Positions 44,132 to 57,236 are shown, counted from the first letter of the stretch. The stretch is 64,000 nt of DNA from Catonia carolina (GCA_035578175.1 JAQMRL010000001.1:188968783-189032782); one strand, 5' to 3'. The notes: generated by a model from the sequence alone, not told the origin. Numbers and translations: made by a program.

Positions 44132-46130
44132 TTTTGTCAATTAGATTGATACAACAGGAATTATCCTTGATGTCAGCTATATTTGTTTCTTTTGTATCAT
44201 ATAAACAATAAAGGTTGTAGATCTACTGTTTATTAATTTGGCCGCAATGGTGTATTTATTGTGTGGTTCCAAGCTCCGTGTAGTTGCGGGGTGAAGGGTA
44301 TGTGTGAGGTATTACGAATGAGTAACGCATACTGGGACAACGATTGTATTACTCTGTTTTGTATTACTCTTGATACAAAACATTCATATTCAAACTTTCC
44401 ATATTTAACATATTTGTTTGTATTCATTAGATTTTTATTTATTTATATATTTTGTTATAAATTGGTAAGTTTAATATTATGAATCCGACCAAGTTAATAA
44501 CCTTGGTATCTGTTAAATTAATGCACTGGATGATAAGAATATTTTTTTAGTCTAGTTAGTACACGCTACCACTACAAATGCAGCAGCAGTAAAACACTAC
44601 TAACACTCATTCATTATCCCACTACTACAACTACGCACTGCATTGCTTCCAAATACATGAAGCTGGGACTCAAGCAATATGTATTGATATTTTCATAACA
44701 AACAACAGTCTTTTGTTATTTGCAGAACCAACTGTATAATTATATACTAATAAAATTAAGACTAGAATCAAAAGACGTTGTGCCAGTTATTATCCTTTCT
44801 TTATAGTGTATGATATTGTTCATATGGAGTATTCCAGCTAAATAATATTTTAAATCAGTTCAACAGTTTTTATAACTTAACCGCAAAATTTGCAAATTTT
44901 ATTTTGTTTGACAGAACAAAAATTCCCATAAGTATCATAAATCAATTTAGTTAAAGTAACGTAAGATTCTCTCAATTTAGACTGAGAGTTGTCTGCATTA
45001 AGACAATTTTTTGCCATTTGCCAAACAAAATTGATGGAAAATTCCTAAAATTACATTTTTATTTTTATTTCTTTGTTAATATTGATAAAATATACAACAC
45101 ACAAGTTTAGTTGCTTTTTAGAGCAATCACTACACATATTATTTGAATACATTTCTATAGGTAATAGTTTAGAACATATCACATTCGGTGCCTGTTAATA
45201 ATAATTCATTAAAATTTTATGCTATTGCTTGTAAATGCCTTTAAAATTGGTCTTGTGTTTTTGATGAAGTCAATAATTATTATTGTTATTTTTATTTGAA
45301 TTGTTTATAAGTTATTTACAGCTTTAAGCATTATCATTATCTTCAAGACTCTCTTTTTTCCAGTGAAAAAACTCCTTTAAGGAAATACTTAGTTTTATGA
45401 CCACAACTGCTACAGTTATAGTATGCTAGAGAAACTCATGTTCAATTTCAAAAGTTATATTTTAATACCAAAATGTTGTAGCAGTAATTTCTAAATGTCT
45501 GGTTTTACATTCCTTGTATTGTTTCTGTAATTAAAGTCATTGTATATTTGTATTCTAAAATTAAATTTTATTTTTTACACGGATAATTAATTTTTTTTGT
45601 ATGTCATGGTATTTATTGTGTCAAAAACCAAAGATTGATCTTTTCTGGTTTGATCATGGGTTTCTCTGGAATCTAGTACTTTTGTTATTTAATGTTATGT
45701 GATAAAATGTAGAAATTACATTGCTCAATGTTATTCTGTAAATAGTAGTTATTTTTATTGTTATTGTTTTTGAGCTTTTTAGTTTTACATAATTATTGTG
45801 GCATAGGCTAATCATTCTCAGCCTTCCCTGTTCCTTTCAATTAGATTTAGTTTTAAAGTGTATAAATTGTGTAGCACAATGTTAAATTTTGTCAATTAAA
45901 TAATTGACTTAACAAATAGTCGCTCACAGAGTACACATTATATACAGTTTCAAGCTCTCATTAAAACACTTTTATTATATTGTGATAAATTTTATATATT
46001 TTTTTGTTGAAGATATTGCAATCAGTCATTTTGACTAATAATAAAAGAAGAGTATACTTTATTGGCAATAAAATTTATTCAAAAGAATGCATTCATAATT
46101 TGTTGTACTTCTGTTAATTTCTCCTTATCC
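44132..46130. other. intergenic, nothing recognised
   Basis: Two kilobases of AT-rich sequence. Short frames here show no similarity I recognise. Confidence 0.5.
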
Positions 46131-46134
46131 TTTT

Positions 46135-47025
46135 TACTTTCTCTTGCCTATATGAATAAATAGAAAGGAAAGTATTGTTTTCATTTCAATTTTTCGAAAT
46201 CAAGTATTCACTGGATCTACATGTTTTGAGACCTCCTGAACCAAAAAACATGTTTCTAGCGATTGGTCTGTGTGTGTGAAGAGAATATCTCAAGAACAGA
46301 ACATCGTACGAACTTGAAACTTAAGTTATATACTACTACCAGACCACATACAAAAATTTTCATCAGAATCAGTCAACCGAAAGTAGCTGTTTATTCGTGT
46401 AATTTTCACTTTTTTGCAATTGTCTCAAAAACAGCTCCTATGATTTTTTTTAAAAATCGCCTCATTTACATTTTTTATGCTTTACAAGATAGGGTAGGCG
46501 CCATGTCTGCTGAAATTCTTGGGGAGGCTGTTTTCATGTAAAAAAATTTTTTTTTAAGATTGCAGCTTGAATATGCATTTTAGTGCAGAAATGTATAAAA
46601 TAAAATTTGTAGAGAATTTAAAATCCTACAATTTTTATTTTAAATATGTTTTTGTATAACGTTTTAGTTTAGCAGTAATTAGCGATTTTCTAGGTTTTTC
46701 CATTAAAACGTAAAAAAAAATTGATTTTTTTTTAAGATTTCAGCCTTAGTATGCATTTTACAACAAAAGGTATAATAAAATTTATAGAAAATTAGATCTA
46801 CAACTTTTATTAACAGCATTTTTCTCTACAGAGCCTAGTTTAGAGTGAAAGAGAGATTTTCCGTATTTTTAAGCCAAACTGAGGTTGATTTTCATTTTGC
46901 GTCTTTCACTCATGGTTAAAAGTAGGTTATGTTTATTGAGGTTAGTTATTTTGTTTCTAATGTTTGGTTATATTGTTAACTATTTGCATTGGTAAGAGAA
47001 AGTTGTGAGTGTTTCACACCAAATT
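46135..47025 (+). repeat. unclassified ~0.9-kb interspersed repeat U1, copy 2
   Basis: Same orientation and same landmarks as 32109-33025 (the TACTTTC/GAAAGTA near-palindrome, GCGATTGGTCTGTGTGTG, GGTAGGCGCCATG, TTTCACTCATGGTTAAA, GTGTTTCACACCAAATTTTT). Confidence 0.65.
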
Positions 47026-47150
47026 TTTTCCTTTGAATTAATTATTACTATGGTGTTATGAATTACAACCTTGAATAACAAGTTTCGAGTTCATAATGGT
47101 TAATTTATTTTCTCTGAGTCACATAACCTAAATACAGTAAAATTTGGTTG

Positions 47151-47544
47151 TTGTTGTTTAGGTCAACAGCCGAAAGGCTGGTTTGAACCTCTAGAGGTTT
47201 TACTAAGTAAAACGAGGAGTGCGGTGGTTTACCATTGCCTTCCTCACTGAGTGGAAAAGTACGCTTATCAGCATGCCGGCCCCTCTGAAAAGCACATATT
47301 TTCCACTCTGCAAATGACACCTTCACTTCATTCACCACAGGGTCTGGCTGTATAATGAAATTCATTACTTTCAGAGAAGATAACTCTGATTAGTGTCTTT
47401 TACACCTCTACCTCTTCTATCCTTAAATGATTCAGTCATTTCATTGGCTCATCATGTGATAAGAAACAGAACTATTTATTTTAGCCCTGCAACGAACAGG
47501 TTGGGTGTAAATAATATGACACTCCACCTGTCTGCTCTGGGCAG
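47151..47544 (-). mobile_element. retroposon R394, full copy with target-site duplication
   Basis: On the - strand it starts CTGCCCAGAGCAGACAGGTG and ends in an AAC repeat (GTT repeat at 47151-47159 on the + strand). It is flanked by AAAATTTGGTT at 47140-47150 and 47545-47555. Its 394 bases agree with the 393 of the other copy. Confidence 0.78.
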
Positions 47545-47754
47545 AAAATTTGGTTATAACAAGGCAGTTGTAACGAAAATCTGGTAATAACATGTGAAAA
47601 TGGAAATTTGGTTGGTTTTATATATCATTAACACATTGTAAAGCTTCATATAACAAACATGGAATCAGTTGTAACGAACGAATCACCTCTCATATAATAT
47701 ATTATCATAATAGGTCGGTGTATAATATATATATATATAATAGGTATAATACGG

Positions 47755-48155
47755 AGGTGAAACGTGGGTGATAGGAGCTATAGAAAAAAAGAGGATCGAA
47801 GCATTTAATATGTCGTGTTATAGGATAATGTTAAAGATTACATGGGTGGACAAAATAAGTAATTTAGATGTTTTTAGGCGAGTGGATGAAAAAAGAAGTG
47901 TATTGAAAGTTCTTACCAGAAGAAGGGATAGGCTAGTTGAGGCATATCTTAATACATCCAGGTATTTGTCTATCAATAATGGAAGGTAATATTGAGGGAG
48001 TGAATTGTAGGAGGAGACAAAGGTTAGAATATTTAAAGCAAATTACATAAGATGTAGGGTGTTGCAGGTATGTAGATAAGAAACGACCTGCGCAAGATAG
48101 AACAGCTCTGTGAACTGCATCAAACCAGTCTAGAGACTGATGACAAAAAAATAGG
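47755..48155 (+). pseudogene. RTE-like LINE 3' end
   Basis: The frame has KKRIEAFNMSCYRIMLKITW and LDVFRRVDEKRSVLKVL, the C-terminal region of RTE-type LINEs. A degraded end follows (KKRPAQDRTAL, then ATCAAACCAGTCTAGAGACT and GATGACAAAAAAA). 5'-truncated. Confidence 0.65.
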
Positions 48156-48182
48156 TTGTAATCACCTATTATATATTTAATG

Positions 48183-48640
48183 TGGAGAAATTCTTCGAGA
48201 GTAATATGAAAAGGGTTTTTAGAATTCAGAAGAAAAGTATTAGGTGTATAGTGAATTGTTTTTTAGCAGACATTGCAATAGTCAGATATATAACAAAAAA
48301 GAAAAATATTAGGTGTGTAGTGGGTTACACCCCACTGTTCACCTTTTTTTGTTAACCATTTCAATTTATGCAGACCAGTATTTAAAGAGATTACATTGCT
48401 CATAATTCCCTTACCTAACACTTTTGAGTTAGTTTTACAATCACAAAATAAGTAACAGGAATGTTACTAACCACAGCACCAAATGGTTTGAACAAAAATC
48501 TACTTGTGCACGTAGAAACTATATCAATAAATAGCCACAATCTTTAAAATGTGCTTATTTGCATTTATTAAAAAACTGCTAAAATAATTACTTGATCAAG
48601 AAGGCATTTTACAGTATAGAAGAATTCTTTTCAAAATATT
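48183..48640 (+). pseudogene. LINE L1A 3' end, diverged copy
   Basis: The broken frame still shows MKRVFRIQKKSIRCIV, then NHSTKWFEQKSTCARRNYIN and a Leu/Lys-rich stretch to AFYSIEEFFSK, matching the C-terminus of the L1A protein. Confidence 0.6.
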
Positions 48641-49805
48641 TTTTTATTTAAAAGAAATTAACTAAGTGAATGCAATGCTGAAGAGAACTGTTTACGAAGT
48701 AAACATGTATGCTGGTATATGTAATTTATTAGGTAATATGTATTAAATTAGCTTTTAAGCTCTTGACCGTCCTGTTTTCTCTCTTTGGGAGTTGTCTACT
48801 CCATGCAATTAACCCAAAACCCATTTAACTACTTATTTCCAAGGTAAACACATAAAATCGAGACAAATAATAATAATATATTTTATTTCTGTAAAAAAAT
48901 AAACAAAATGTATAAATAACAGTACTACAATCTATAAACAGTACTATCTTTAACCAAAGTACAAATAATTATTGACATAAAATTTGGTAACTATTTCCTT
49001 ATTTATAAAGTTTAATTTAAAATGCACATGTACAAGCAACCACAGCCAAATTTATTTACAATTTTAATTGCTTTAATTAGAATGACATTTTTACACAACA
49101 GTTAAAAATTTCAAGAACAAAACATTTACTTAAAATATAGTTAATTTTACCCAGATTAAACACAGGGACCTGCGCTATATTCATTTTTTTACAGTCTCTA
49201 TTGTCTAGTTAGCAACCAGGAGAACTAGTCAAAATATTTTTAAAGCAACAGTTGGAACACAACTACATTGTGTATTAAACTAACTGTGCACTCTCATTAT
49301 AGAGTTAGGCAACCAAGAATAAAGTAAATTTTTATACCAACAACAATCATGATCATTAAATTGAAGTCAAATCCCTCTTAACAAAGTGTGAAAGTGAAAA
49401 ATACATTTATTATCACAAATTTACTTGGAGCAAGTAGTGAGGTACACAGGGGGGTACAATGTAAATAACCTATACAGCCATTTTTAAATTTTGCATCATT
49501 TTACGTTAACAGCTGCATTGCTATTGATACAGTCATGTATCAGTAAACTATTTTTTTCCTTCAACAATCTAACAAAAAATGATTCTTCGACTGCTACTAT
49601 CTAACAAAGCAATGTACTAAATTAAATAAATTTTATTATAACACTGTAGTTCTCTAGTACAAAAGAAACTAATTAATAACAACTATCAAACAATTTTGTT
49701 AATTTTATTTTGCACTAGTAAATAAGTAGACTGCAGGAATGAAATTGGATAAAGCATTATAACTTGATGATACAATACACCCAGAATCAAGTTTGGTAGC
49801 CCTTG
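48641..49805. other. intergenic, nothing recognised
   Basis: AT-rich sequence without a supported feature. Confidence 0.45.
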
Positions 49806-49807
49806 TA

Positions 49808-50358
49808 CTGGGTGGACCATAAGTCGCACAACCCGAAAATCTGACGGGCAGCAAAATATAAAGAAAATAGAGAGGGAATTTGGAATCGTGTGAGTGGGAA
49901 CACTGATCCCTCTTGTTCTAAATGAAAGTGGGAAAAAGTCGTTAGTACACCCTGTTCGTTCTCTGTAATGGTTGATGTGTACAAAGTCTAAAGGTCAGAA
50001 ATTGACACCATTCACTTAATGTTAGTTGTCAGTGTTTATTTTCGCACAAAATTTTACCAGATATCGCCTGCCAATTTGGCCAAGTTAAAGCAACGAATTA
50101 CAGAAGAGATAGAGAATATCCTGGAAGAGATGATGAGAAAAGTCTTCAGAAATATGGTTAATCAAACACTGCGCTTTCGCTGAAAGGGAGGGGGCAATTT
50201 CATCACTTATTGTAAGGTTTCATTAATTTTTGTAACTACTGTATATGAATCACGTAAAAAAAATAAATTCGTTTTGATTGTTTTTAAATTTTTGCGCTTG
50301 GTTGCATAAATTATGACCCCCCCCCCCCCCCGGGTTGTGCAACTTATGCCCCACCTGA
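49808..50358. mobile_element. Tc1/mariner-type deletion derivative
   Basis: Left end GGTGGACCATAAGTCGCAC and right end GTGCAACTTATGCCCCACC match as inverted repeats with TA outside (49806-49807, 50359-50360). On the + strand at 50065-50180 it keeps PANLAKLKQRITEEIENILE and MMRKVFRNMVNQTLRF, the typical C-terminal end of Tc1/mariner-type transposases. A run of 17 C lies near 50317-50333. Confidence 0.7.
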
Positions 50359-50360
50359 TA

Positions 50361-52545
50361 CAATTAAATGGCACAGTAGGCTGTATTTAAAAATATTCTA
50401 AATGCAAAAAAATGATATTTTCTTAAAATAAATTAACTCACTGAAACAATAAAGCTGGTAGAATAACACCATGACCAGCTATAAAATAACAAATTTTATC
50501 AGCTACAAATAGAATTTAATATTTTGATATACTTATGGCATCAATTCAAAGTTATATCCAATGGAAAATTCCAGAAATTTTTTTTATACAAGAGAGAAGG
50601 ACACTTGGATAGGCAATACATCAACTGTATTACACTATTTAGTAAATTAATACTGTAAATTGTAAAACCATACACAATGCAGAATACTAAACTTTAGCTC
50701 ACCTCAGCATTACCTTAGTTCCCAGAGAACCAGAAAATTATTAGACCACTGCCGGTTTCCAGCTGATTAAAGTAGAAATCAATAGTTCCTACCAGAGCAA
50801 TGATACAACCAACAGAAACTATTAAAAGTGGAACTATCACATCTTAACAAATGTAAAGCTGTGATAGTTCCAATCCCTACCGTATGGTCTTTTCCTCTGC
50901 TTACCAGCCTAATATCTATGTCAGGTGACATCATGACTACTCAAATTATAATAATTGGAAGGCTTGCTACCATGTAAGACATTATGAGAGAGTATTAGAA
51001 TTGCATGTTAAATAGGAACAGATGAGAGAATTATTCTGCGGTTTCCAAAATTACTCTGTACACGCAAAGGAATACTTCTTATAAAATTGTTCTAGGTATG
51101 CCTAATTAATTTTCATTTCTGTAATTCATATTTTAATAATACTTACTGAAATATAAGGTTAAAGTATAATCAGAAAACTGTAAAGTTTATAAAATAATTA
51201 ACTGGATAAAAACTGAAAGCAAATATTTAAAGTAATTATAATTTATAAACTTTATCACTTCAACAATAATACACAACAATTGTAATTGCAGCGTGTTATT
51301 TCATGAACTAAATTATTCAAAGTAGAATATTTTATCTCGAATATGATTATATTGAACTGAAATGCTACGGTGGTACTTAAGTTTGTAAACACTTTCAGAA
51401 AACTCTGCACCTACAGTTTACAGCCAACTGACCACAAAAATAACCTGAAACACCCAGCCAGGCTACTAAAAGATAACTGTACATTTCACAAGACATCAGT
51501 TTACTAATAAATTATTTTTTAAACAAGATATGACAAATAAAATGATACTACTCTTTGATAAAAACATTTATCACACAATTCAATTTTCATACCCAGAAAA
51601 AAAATTACATACTTATGTCTACACCAGTAAATAGTTGTTATGTAATGGAGAAAACAAAGTGAAGCAAAGACTTGTGGAGTCAAAATATTTAAGTTCAAAC
51701 AGTTAAAAAGCGCATACTACTTGATATGTTGATGCCAGCATCTTTTCACTCCGTAGATCTACAATGATTCCACTGTATTATCATACTAACAGTATTGTCA
51801 TATTTTAGACATCATCAACAAACAAGGGTGCAAAATCCAGGTTCAGAAACACAATGACAAAGAGAAATAAAATCACAATGAATACAAATAATTCTACCCA
51901 GAGGTAGTATCTGCAAGATATAGCTTCTGTCTCACTGAGACACCATCCTCAATGCATTAGTTTAATTTATTTAAAATTAAGATATCTATAATTAGAACAG
52001 CATTATGATATATCATGACTAATTTAGTCAGTTATTTAGTAAAACATGTAATATAAGAACTGGTTTTTTCCTATATTACAAGCAAATTAAAAACAAACTG
52101 TTAAATGTGATGGTAAGAAGTACCAAGGTTATTACAATACGAAGTAGGGGTCATGAGGAAGATGTGCAGTAGACAGCCATGTTAGATGCATAAGCAAGTT
52201 AACACCAGTGATGTATAGATACTGAAGCCACGAAACTGCCTTTTGCATATGGATGGGCTGTCAACCTATCCATTTGACAATGCTGCCAACCTCATCAGTG
52301 AGATACTACTCATACTTTTCACTACCCTGCAATTTCTACATACGTTTTGTAAACTGTGGTTTATTCCGATAAAATGTTTTCTTCATAAACCTTATAAGAA
52401 ATAAATGTGACAACTTGGTAATTTGTAATTACCAGCTATCTTATTCCATTGGAACAAAATTTTCTACGAATGAATTGCATTCTTTACTATCGCTGTCACC
52501 AGCAACTTCACTATCAGTCTCACTAGTATCTACCTGACCATTTCC
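50361..52545. other. intergenic, nothing recognised
   Basis: 2.2 kb of AT-rich sequence. I see no exon, RNA or repeat boundary. Confidence 0.45.
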
Positions 52546-52550
52546 TCTTT

Positions 52551-52990
52551 TTACCGGGTATCAACAAAACTGTTGAAGAATAGCTTCTTCATGTCTTTAA
52601 TTTCCTTCTTTATTTTTCGAATTGTGGAAACAGAAACATTACAGTAGTTAGCCACTTGCTCAAGGTTTTTGTTACAAAGCAGGAAAAGGCATTTTTGTTT
52701 AGCTTTAACTTCACAGCATTTTATTACACTGCATATTACATTTTGTTCAGCACTGTGAATAGTCTGCCTACGTTTTTGAGAAACTAACATTTTTGTTTAC
52801 GGTAGGTAACAAACAGTTATATTTGTACAGTAACCTACAAAAGGTTCCGCGATTTACTGTGTATGCTCTAGGTGGAATATAAGTTGTTGTGTTAGTTGTA
52901 CTGAAATTAAAGCAGTCGTGCAAGTGCACTGATGCTTTTCTCCCTTTACCCCTCATTGCAAACAAAAGCAAACTCGTGAATTAAGTAACT
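52551..52990 (-). pseudogene. HTH transposon fragment, copy 2
   Basis: The - strand frame 52790-52551 reads KRRQTIHSAEQNVICSVIKC and LEQVANYCNVSVSTIRKIKK, a helix-turn-helix-like N-terminus resembling the start of arthropod DDE transposases. It has a stop after FVDTR. Upstream sequence to 52990 is shared with copy 1. Confidence 0.55.
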
Positions 52991-52999
52991 AACTATACC

Positions 53000-53930
53000 A
53001 ACAACCACGATGAGGAGAGGGAACATGTGCATGACTCTCCTACCTTATATTTTAATAACCTTCAGTAGTACCACCTCAGGAAGCACTAAAATCTATTACA
53101 GAATTCTGTAAAGGTATTTTACAACTTTTAGCTACACTAAACTGTGTACTAGTACACTCACTGTGCACTAGTAACAACAGCAAAAGAAACTTGAATTTCC
53201 GATAACTTGCTCACAGCACTTATGCTTAACTGATATCACAGACCTTTAAAAGTGATTAAAACTAATGTTCTCTTTATATATACAATATTTTAGTATTTCA
53301 TAAAGTGAACAGCACTGCAAATTTGACCAGACAATGTAGACAATAGTAAAAACCCTACTTTGTTTCCCTCTTACAAAAGTAAATTAAATCTATTTCAATT
53401 TAATCATTTTTGAATGACTAGTATTTTGTAGATAGAAAATACTGAAACCGGATTTTATTCACTTTTCAGGCGTAACACCAAAAAAAAAAAAAAGAAATCG
53501 CTTTTTCCACTTACGTTTACTGCATCAACATAAAAAATTTTAATGGAACTGTTTAAAAATTACAAAGTTAGACAAGAGTTCAGATGCCATTGTGTTTGTT
53601 TTTAAGTAACAAAATAATACAAGCTATTGATAAAGATTAAAGCATCTGACAACTGCAATGTAATTTAAAACACATACTGGGTGTCCCATGGAATTTGAAC
53701 CATAGGGAAATAGCACCGATTTTCATTGGATTAATGTTTTCTTCCCACTAATAAATGAAGACTTGTTGTAATCAGGAATCATTAGACAATGTTAATTATA
53801 CCTTTAAAAAAATATCAATATGGATAAATTTTAAGCTGTATTTCAGCTTAAAATCATTTTTTTAAAATAAAAATAAAGATGTAAATGCAACAATCTGTTT
53901 AAAAACTTTAAGTTTTACAACATCTTTCTG
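53000..53930. other. intergenic, nothing recognised
   Basis: No supported feature; a poly(A)-rich run at 53480-53494. Confidence 0.4.
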
Positions 53931-53934
53931 GAAT

Positions 53935-54270
53935 CCCTTTGGAGTGATGGTTAGCATACTGGTACATCATTGAGAAAGCCCCAGAGGTTCAGATCTGAAG
54001 TGTAATAATTTTTTGTATTGATTTCTTTTTAAATTTTATGGTACAGTATCAAAAAAAATTTCATTAATAATTTTTTTTATTTATAAAACAAAAATACGTA
54101 CATTATAATATTATTTAATATTATAATTTACTTCTAATATTTTTTTAACAACAAATAATTTTTACTGCAATGGATTCAAACCACCAATTACTACCTCCCC
54201 ACAGTACAACAATAACCATTACTCCACACAGGCAAGCCAACTATACCATAAAATTACCAAGACTTAAATA
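53935..54270. repeat. two opposed SINE-like heads (foldback pair)
   Basis: On the + strand GATGGTTAGCATACTGGTAC is followed by the B-box-like GAGGTTCAGATC. On the - strand from 54240, TAATGGTTATTGTTGTACTG is followed by B-box GGTTTGAATCC. The AT-rich tails meet in the middle (54060-54130). Confidence 0.45.
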
Positions 54271-54299
54271 GAAAACAGTTTTAAATGTTTGTATTTATA

Positions 54300-54636
54300 G
54301 TCCAGCCTCTCTTAGTTTGCTCCTAATGTAAACAAATAATGACGTCACTGAGCAAGTGCATTATATCAAAATGTGCACACGCTGATTAAGAAGTAACAAC
54401 AAAATACTTTCAAAAGTATTTAAATAGAAAATACTTTTAAAAGTATTTTTATGAATGAAATTGTTAGGCCTACATCATATCATGACTGATGTTTTTAGTA
54501 CTTTAAGTACTTATAATTTAAAAAATAGTTAACTTAATAGAAATACAACATCCGTTAAGTCGCAGACTCTAGCGTGCACCCTGTAGTAGGTGGCTTTTGT
54601 TTGTTGACAGTAGGAGCAAACTAAGAACGGCTGAAC
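54300..54636. mobile_element. MITE with ~40-base inverted repeats, TA-flanked
   Basis: Left end GTCCAGCCTCTCTTAGTTTG then CTCCTAATGTAAACAAA; right end TTTGTTGACAGTAGGAG then CAAACTAAGAACGGCTGAAC, its near complement. TA lies at 54298-54299 and 54637-54638. 337 bases, non-coding, probably Tc1/mariner-related. Confidence 0.7.
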
Positions 54637-54638
54637 TA

Positions 54639-55404
54639 TATATATTTTAGGCTAAAATGCACCTTAAAATGTATCAAAATTTATATTTTTAAAAGGTCTA
54701 AAAGTTTTCTAATGATTACCGATTATAACAAGTGGGAGTAAACTTTTTTATCTCTTAAATGCTGCTTCGTAGTGAAAAAGTATATTGAACATTTTTTGTG
54801 CCCCTTTCAAATTACTTCATGATCATGTAATTAAAGTCACTTTTAACCAACCAGGTAGTTGAGAAAACTAAAAAAAACTTCAAACTTTCAAATCGTCCAA
54901 CTTCAAAATACTGTGATCCACCCAACCCCTTTGGCGGCCGAACTTCACCTTGTGGCAAAGTCTGGGTGCGCAGTTCATATACTTCCATGGTTCTGATCCA
55001 CCTACCTACTGGTACCTACTACATAGTTAGAAAACTATCAAAAGAACCTTCATGTAAGTGTAATGAAAATTTCACCCCACTACCACGGCAAATGAACTGT
55101 GCGGATGCGCAAGAACTGATATTATTGAGAGATGTCTGCGTCTTTCTGATGTACGTATTTTAGTGGAGGGGATCAGTCGATATCATAGTCTTCTGTACTT
55201 CGCTTCGTTCCACCGCCTCAAATCTACTACTGGAAGCTATTGAAATGTTGATGTACTATAATGCGCGTGTATATGTTTGTTTAGTGTGAAAGTGTGTAAT
55301 ATTGCCGTAAAACATCTTTTTATACTGTTTTAAGTTATTGTCTAAATTTCATTAAAATTAGACGTAGACTTAATAACTTTCATTTTGTGTTAATTTAAAT
55401 ATAG
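54639..55404. other. intergenic spacer, possible 5' part of a transposon
   Basis: No frame of note. It is unusually GC-richer at 54900-55210 and may belong to the DDE transposon remnant that follows. Confidence 0.35.
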
Positions 55405-56060
55405 TATCAACTTCTGAGTCGTATAGTTCATCCAGATGCCCACTTCGAGGACAAGCTCGTGAAATAGGTTATAATGTAGCTTCCTATTTAATAAATAATA
55501 AAAAAAATCATAATTTAAAATACAATGCTGTTGATGCTACTAGCAAAGCCACTGGTGTTTCTCCATCAACAATAAAATGGATACTTCCTGAAAGGAAGCA
55601 ATCAATTACAAAGGGAGAATTAAAATTTTCTTCCCCAAAAGGTAAACAAACAGCCCACAAAAAAAATCGTTGATTTTACTATGTGCACAATAAGATATAA
55701 AATTAACGATTTTTATGTAGTTAAAAAAATTTTTCCACATTGAAAAAATATACTATGTTTTCAAGGATGAAAACATATTACATTGTAGTAATCAATACTT
55801 ATAACATCATACGCATATCCCATGCGTAAATTAATATTACGCATGGGATTTCAATGGAGTAGGCCTAAGTGTCAGTCATCCAGAAAAGTTCTAATTGAAA
55901 TGCCTGAAATTGTGAACTGGAGGGCTAAATATTTGCGAAAAATGCGGCAACATAAAATATTGTTTAAATGGATGAAACTTACATTCATAAAACACATTCA
56001 GTGGTACCATGTTGCTGGCAGTCGGATTCAGAGAAAGGAAAACTGTAATTTTATTATTGG
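55405..56060 (+). pseudogene. DDE transposase remnant with two exon-like pieces
   Basis: Piece 1 (55405-55641) reads CPLRGQAREIGYNVASYL, ATSKATGVSPSTIKWIL and ELKFSSPKGK. This is the HTH N-terminus common in arthropod IS630/Tc1-type DDE proteins. It is bounded by an AG acceptor and an AAAAG/GTAAAC donor-like end. Piece 2 (55822-56060) reads RKVLIEMPEIVNWRAKYLRK, then, after a shift, MDETYIHKTHSV, the block with the first catalytic Asp. The rest of the DDE domain is absent. Confidence 0.6.
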
Positions 56061-56752
56061 TATGTTGCACTTTTTTTAAGCTCTTTAGATATGTATAAAT
56101 AAAGTGGTAGGTCTAATATTTTATGCACACATATGGGGAAAATTTAAATTTCTAAGTCCTAACAAGAAACAGAACGTTTACTCAAAATTGTACAATCTCA
56201 TTACAACAAAAAATTAATTTTAAAACCTATTAAAAACCCAAAATTAATTTTAGAAAATTTAATTAACAGTAATAAGGTTGCGAAAACTGTTCTAGAAGAA
56301 GTGTTATGTTCAAAATTCTTAGGCGTAACAATAAACAATAACCTTAATTGAAAATTGAATAATAAATTAGTTATGTAGACAAGATATCTTTTACGTAACA
56401 CGCTCGCTGTGAGTAGTGCACACTAGACGAACTGTTTTCAACTGATCACCTCCACTGGCAGGCTGTGCGAGAGAGAAAGAATTTGACGCATCCATCATTT
56501 TTGCTCTCTTTGCGCAGTAGAGTTCAGTTTTAGGAGTTTCTTTTGTTTATGCACGCATTATAGTGATTTTTGTTTGTACATGCATTATATCTGATGCAAG
56601 GCATAGAAGTGAAGCAAAGCGCCACTGGAGTGGCGAGTCTTCATTTATTTGTAGGAAGAAAACATTTAACAAAAAATGCAAATTAATGCTATTTCCCTAT
56701 GATTCAAATTCTGTGGGACAACCGATATATCAAACTACACTCTAAGTAACTT
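56061..56752. other. intergenic, nothing recognised
   Basis: No supported feature. Confidence 0.4.
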
Positions 56753-56926
56753 CGCCGCATTGGCGAAGTTGGTAACGTGCTTGCCTCTCATCATGCGGTC
56801 TTGGGTTCGAATCCCATTCAGGCACAGCATTTTTTCATACGTAACAAAAATCATTTCATCATTCACCGTCTGCATTAGCAGTAATTGCAGAACAGTCGGA
56901 CGTTAAACAAAAAACAAAAAAAAAAA
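56753..56926 (+). mobile_element. tRNA-headed SINE, family C
   Basis: Head GCCGCATTGGCGAAGTTGG, B-box GGTTCGAATCC, then CAGGCACAGCATTTTTTCAT, ending in GGACGTTAAACAAAAAAC and a poly(A). It matches the complement of 61414-61609. The first seven bases do not pair with the end of the head, so it is not a working tRNA. Confidence 0.75.
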
Positions 56927-57236
56927 CACTAAGTGGTGCAAGAATTACCCTTTAGAATTTTAGTCTAACTATATTAAACCAACAAAATCTAAATTAACAC
57001 CCTGTTTTTGGAATAGGCCTGTATAGAGAACCATTTAAAATTTATTAACAGTAAAGAAAGTTGATTTAATAACTACATATGCTTGTTACAGGTATACTTT
57101 TTAATAATTTCAAATTAACGCAGTTATGGTTCATTTTTAGAAGGAAACAAAAGGCATCTGGGAACAATTTGTTTAATACAAACTTAAAAGTAAGTAAGGT
57201 AAGTTGAAACTCACCTTTCAGAGTAGTATAACTTAA
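56927..57236. other. 3' flank of Fbxl15
   Basis: Between the SINE and the Fbxl15 stop. It contains the - strand poly(A) hexamer at 57041-57046 and is probably 3' UTR. Confidence 0.4.
57041..57046 (-). terminator. candidate poly(A) signal for Fbxl15
   Basis: TTTATT on the + strand reads AATAAA on the - strand, about 190 bases past the Fbxl15 stop codon. Confidence 0.35.

Noticed and set aside
56753..56825. tRNA gene (Met-like)
   Set aside because: The first and last seven bases of the head do not pair, and the same sequence with the same tail occurs at 61414-61609 between target-site duplications.
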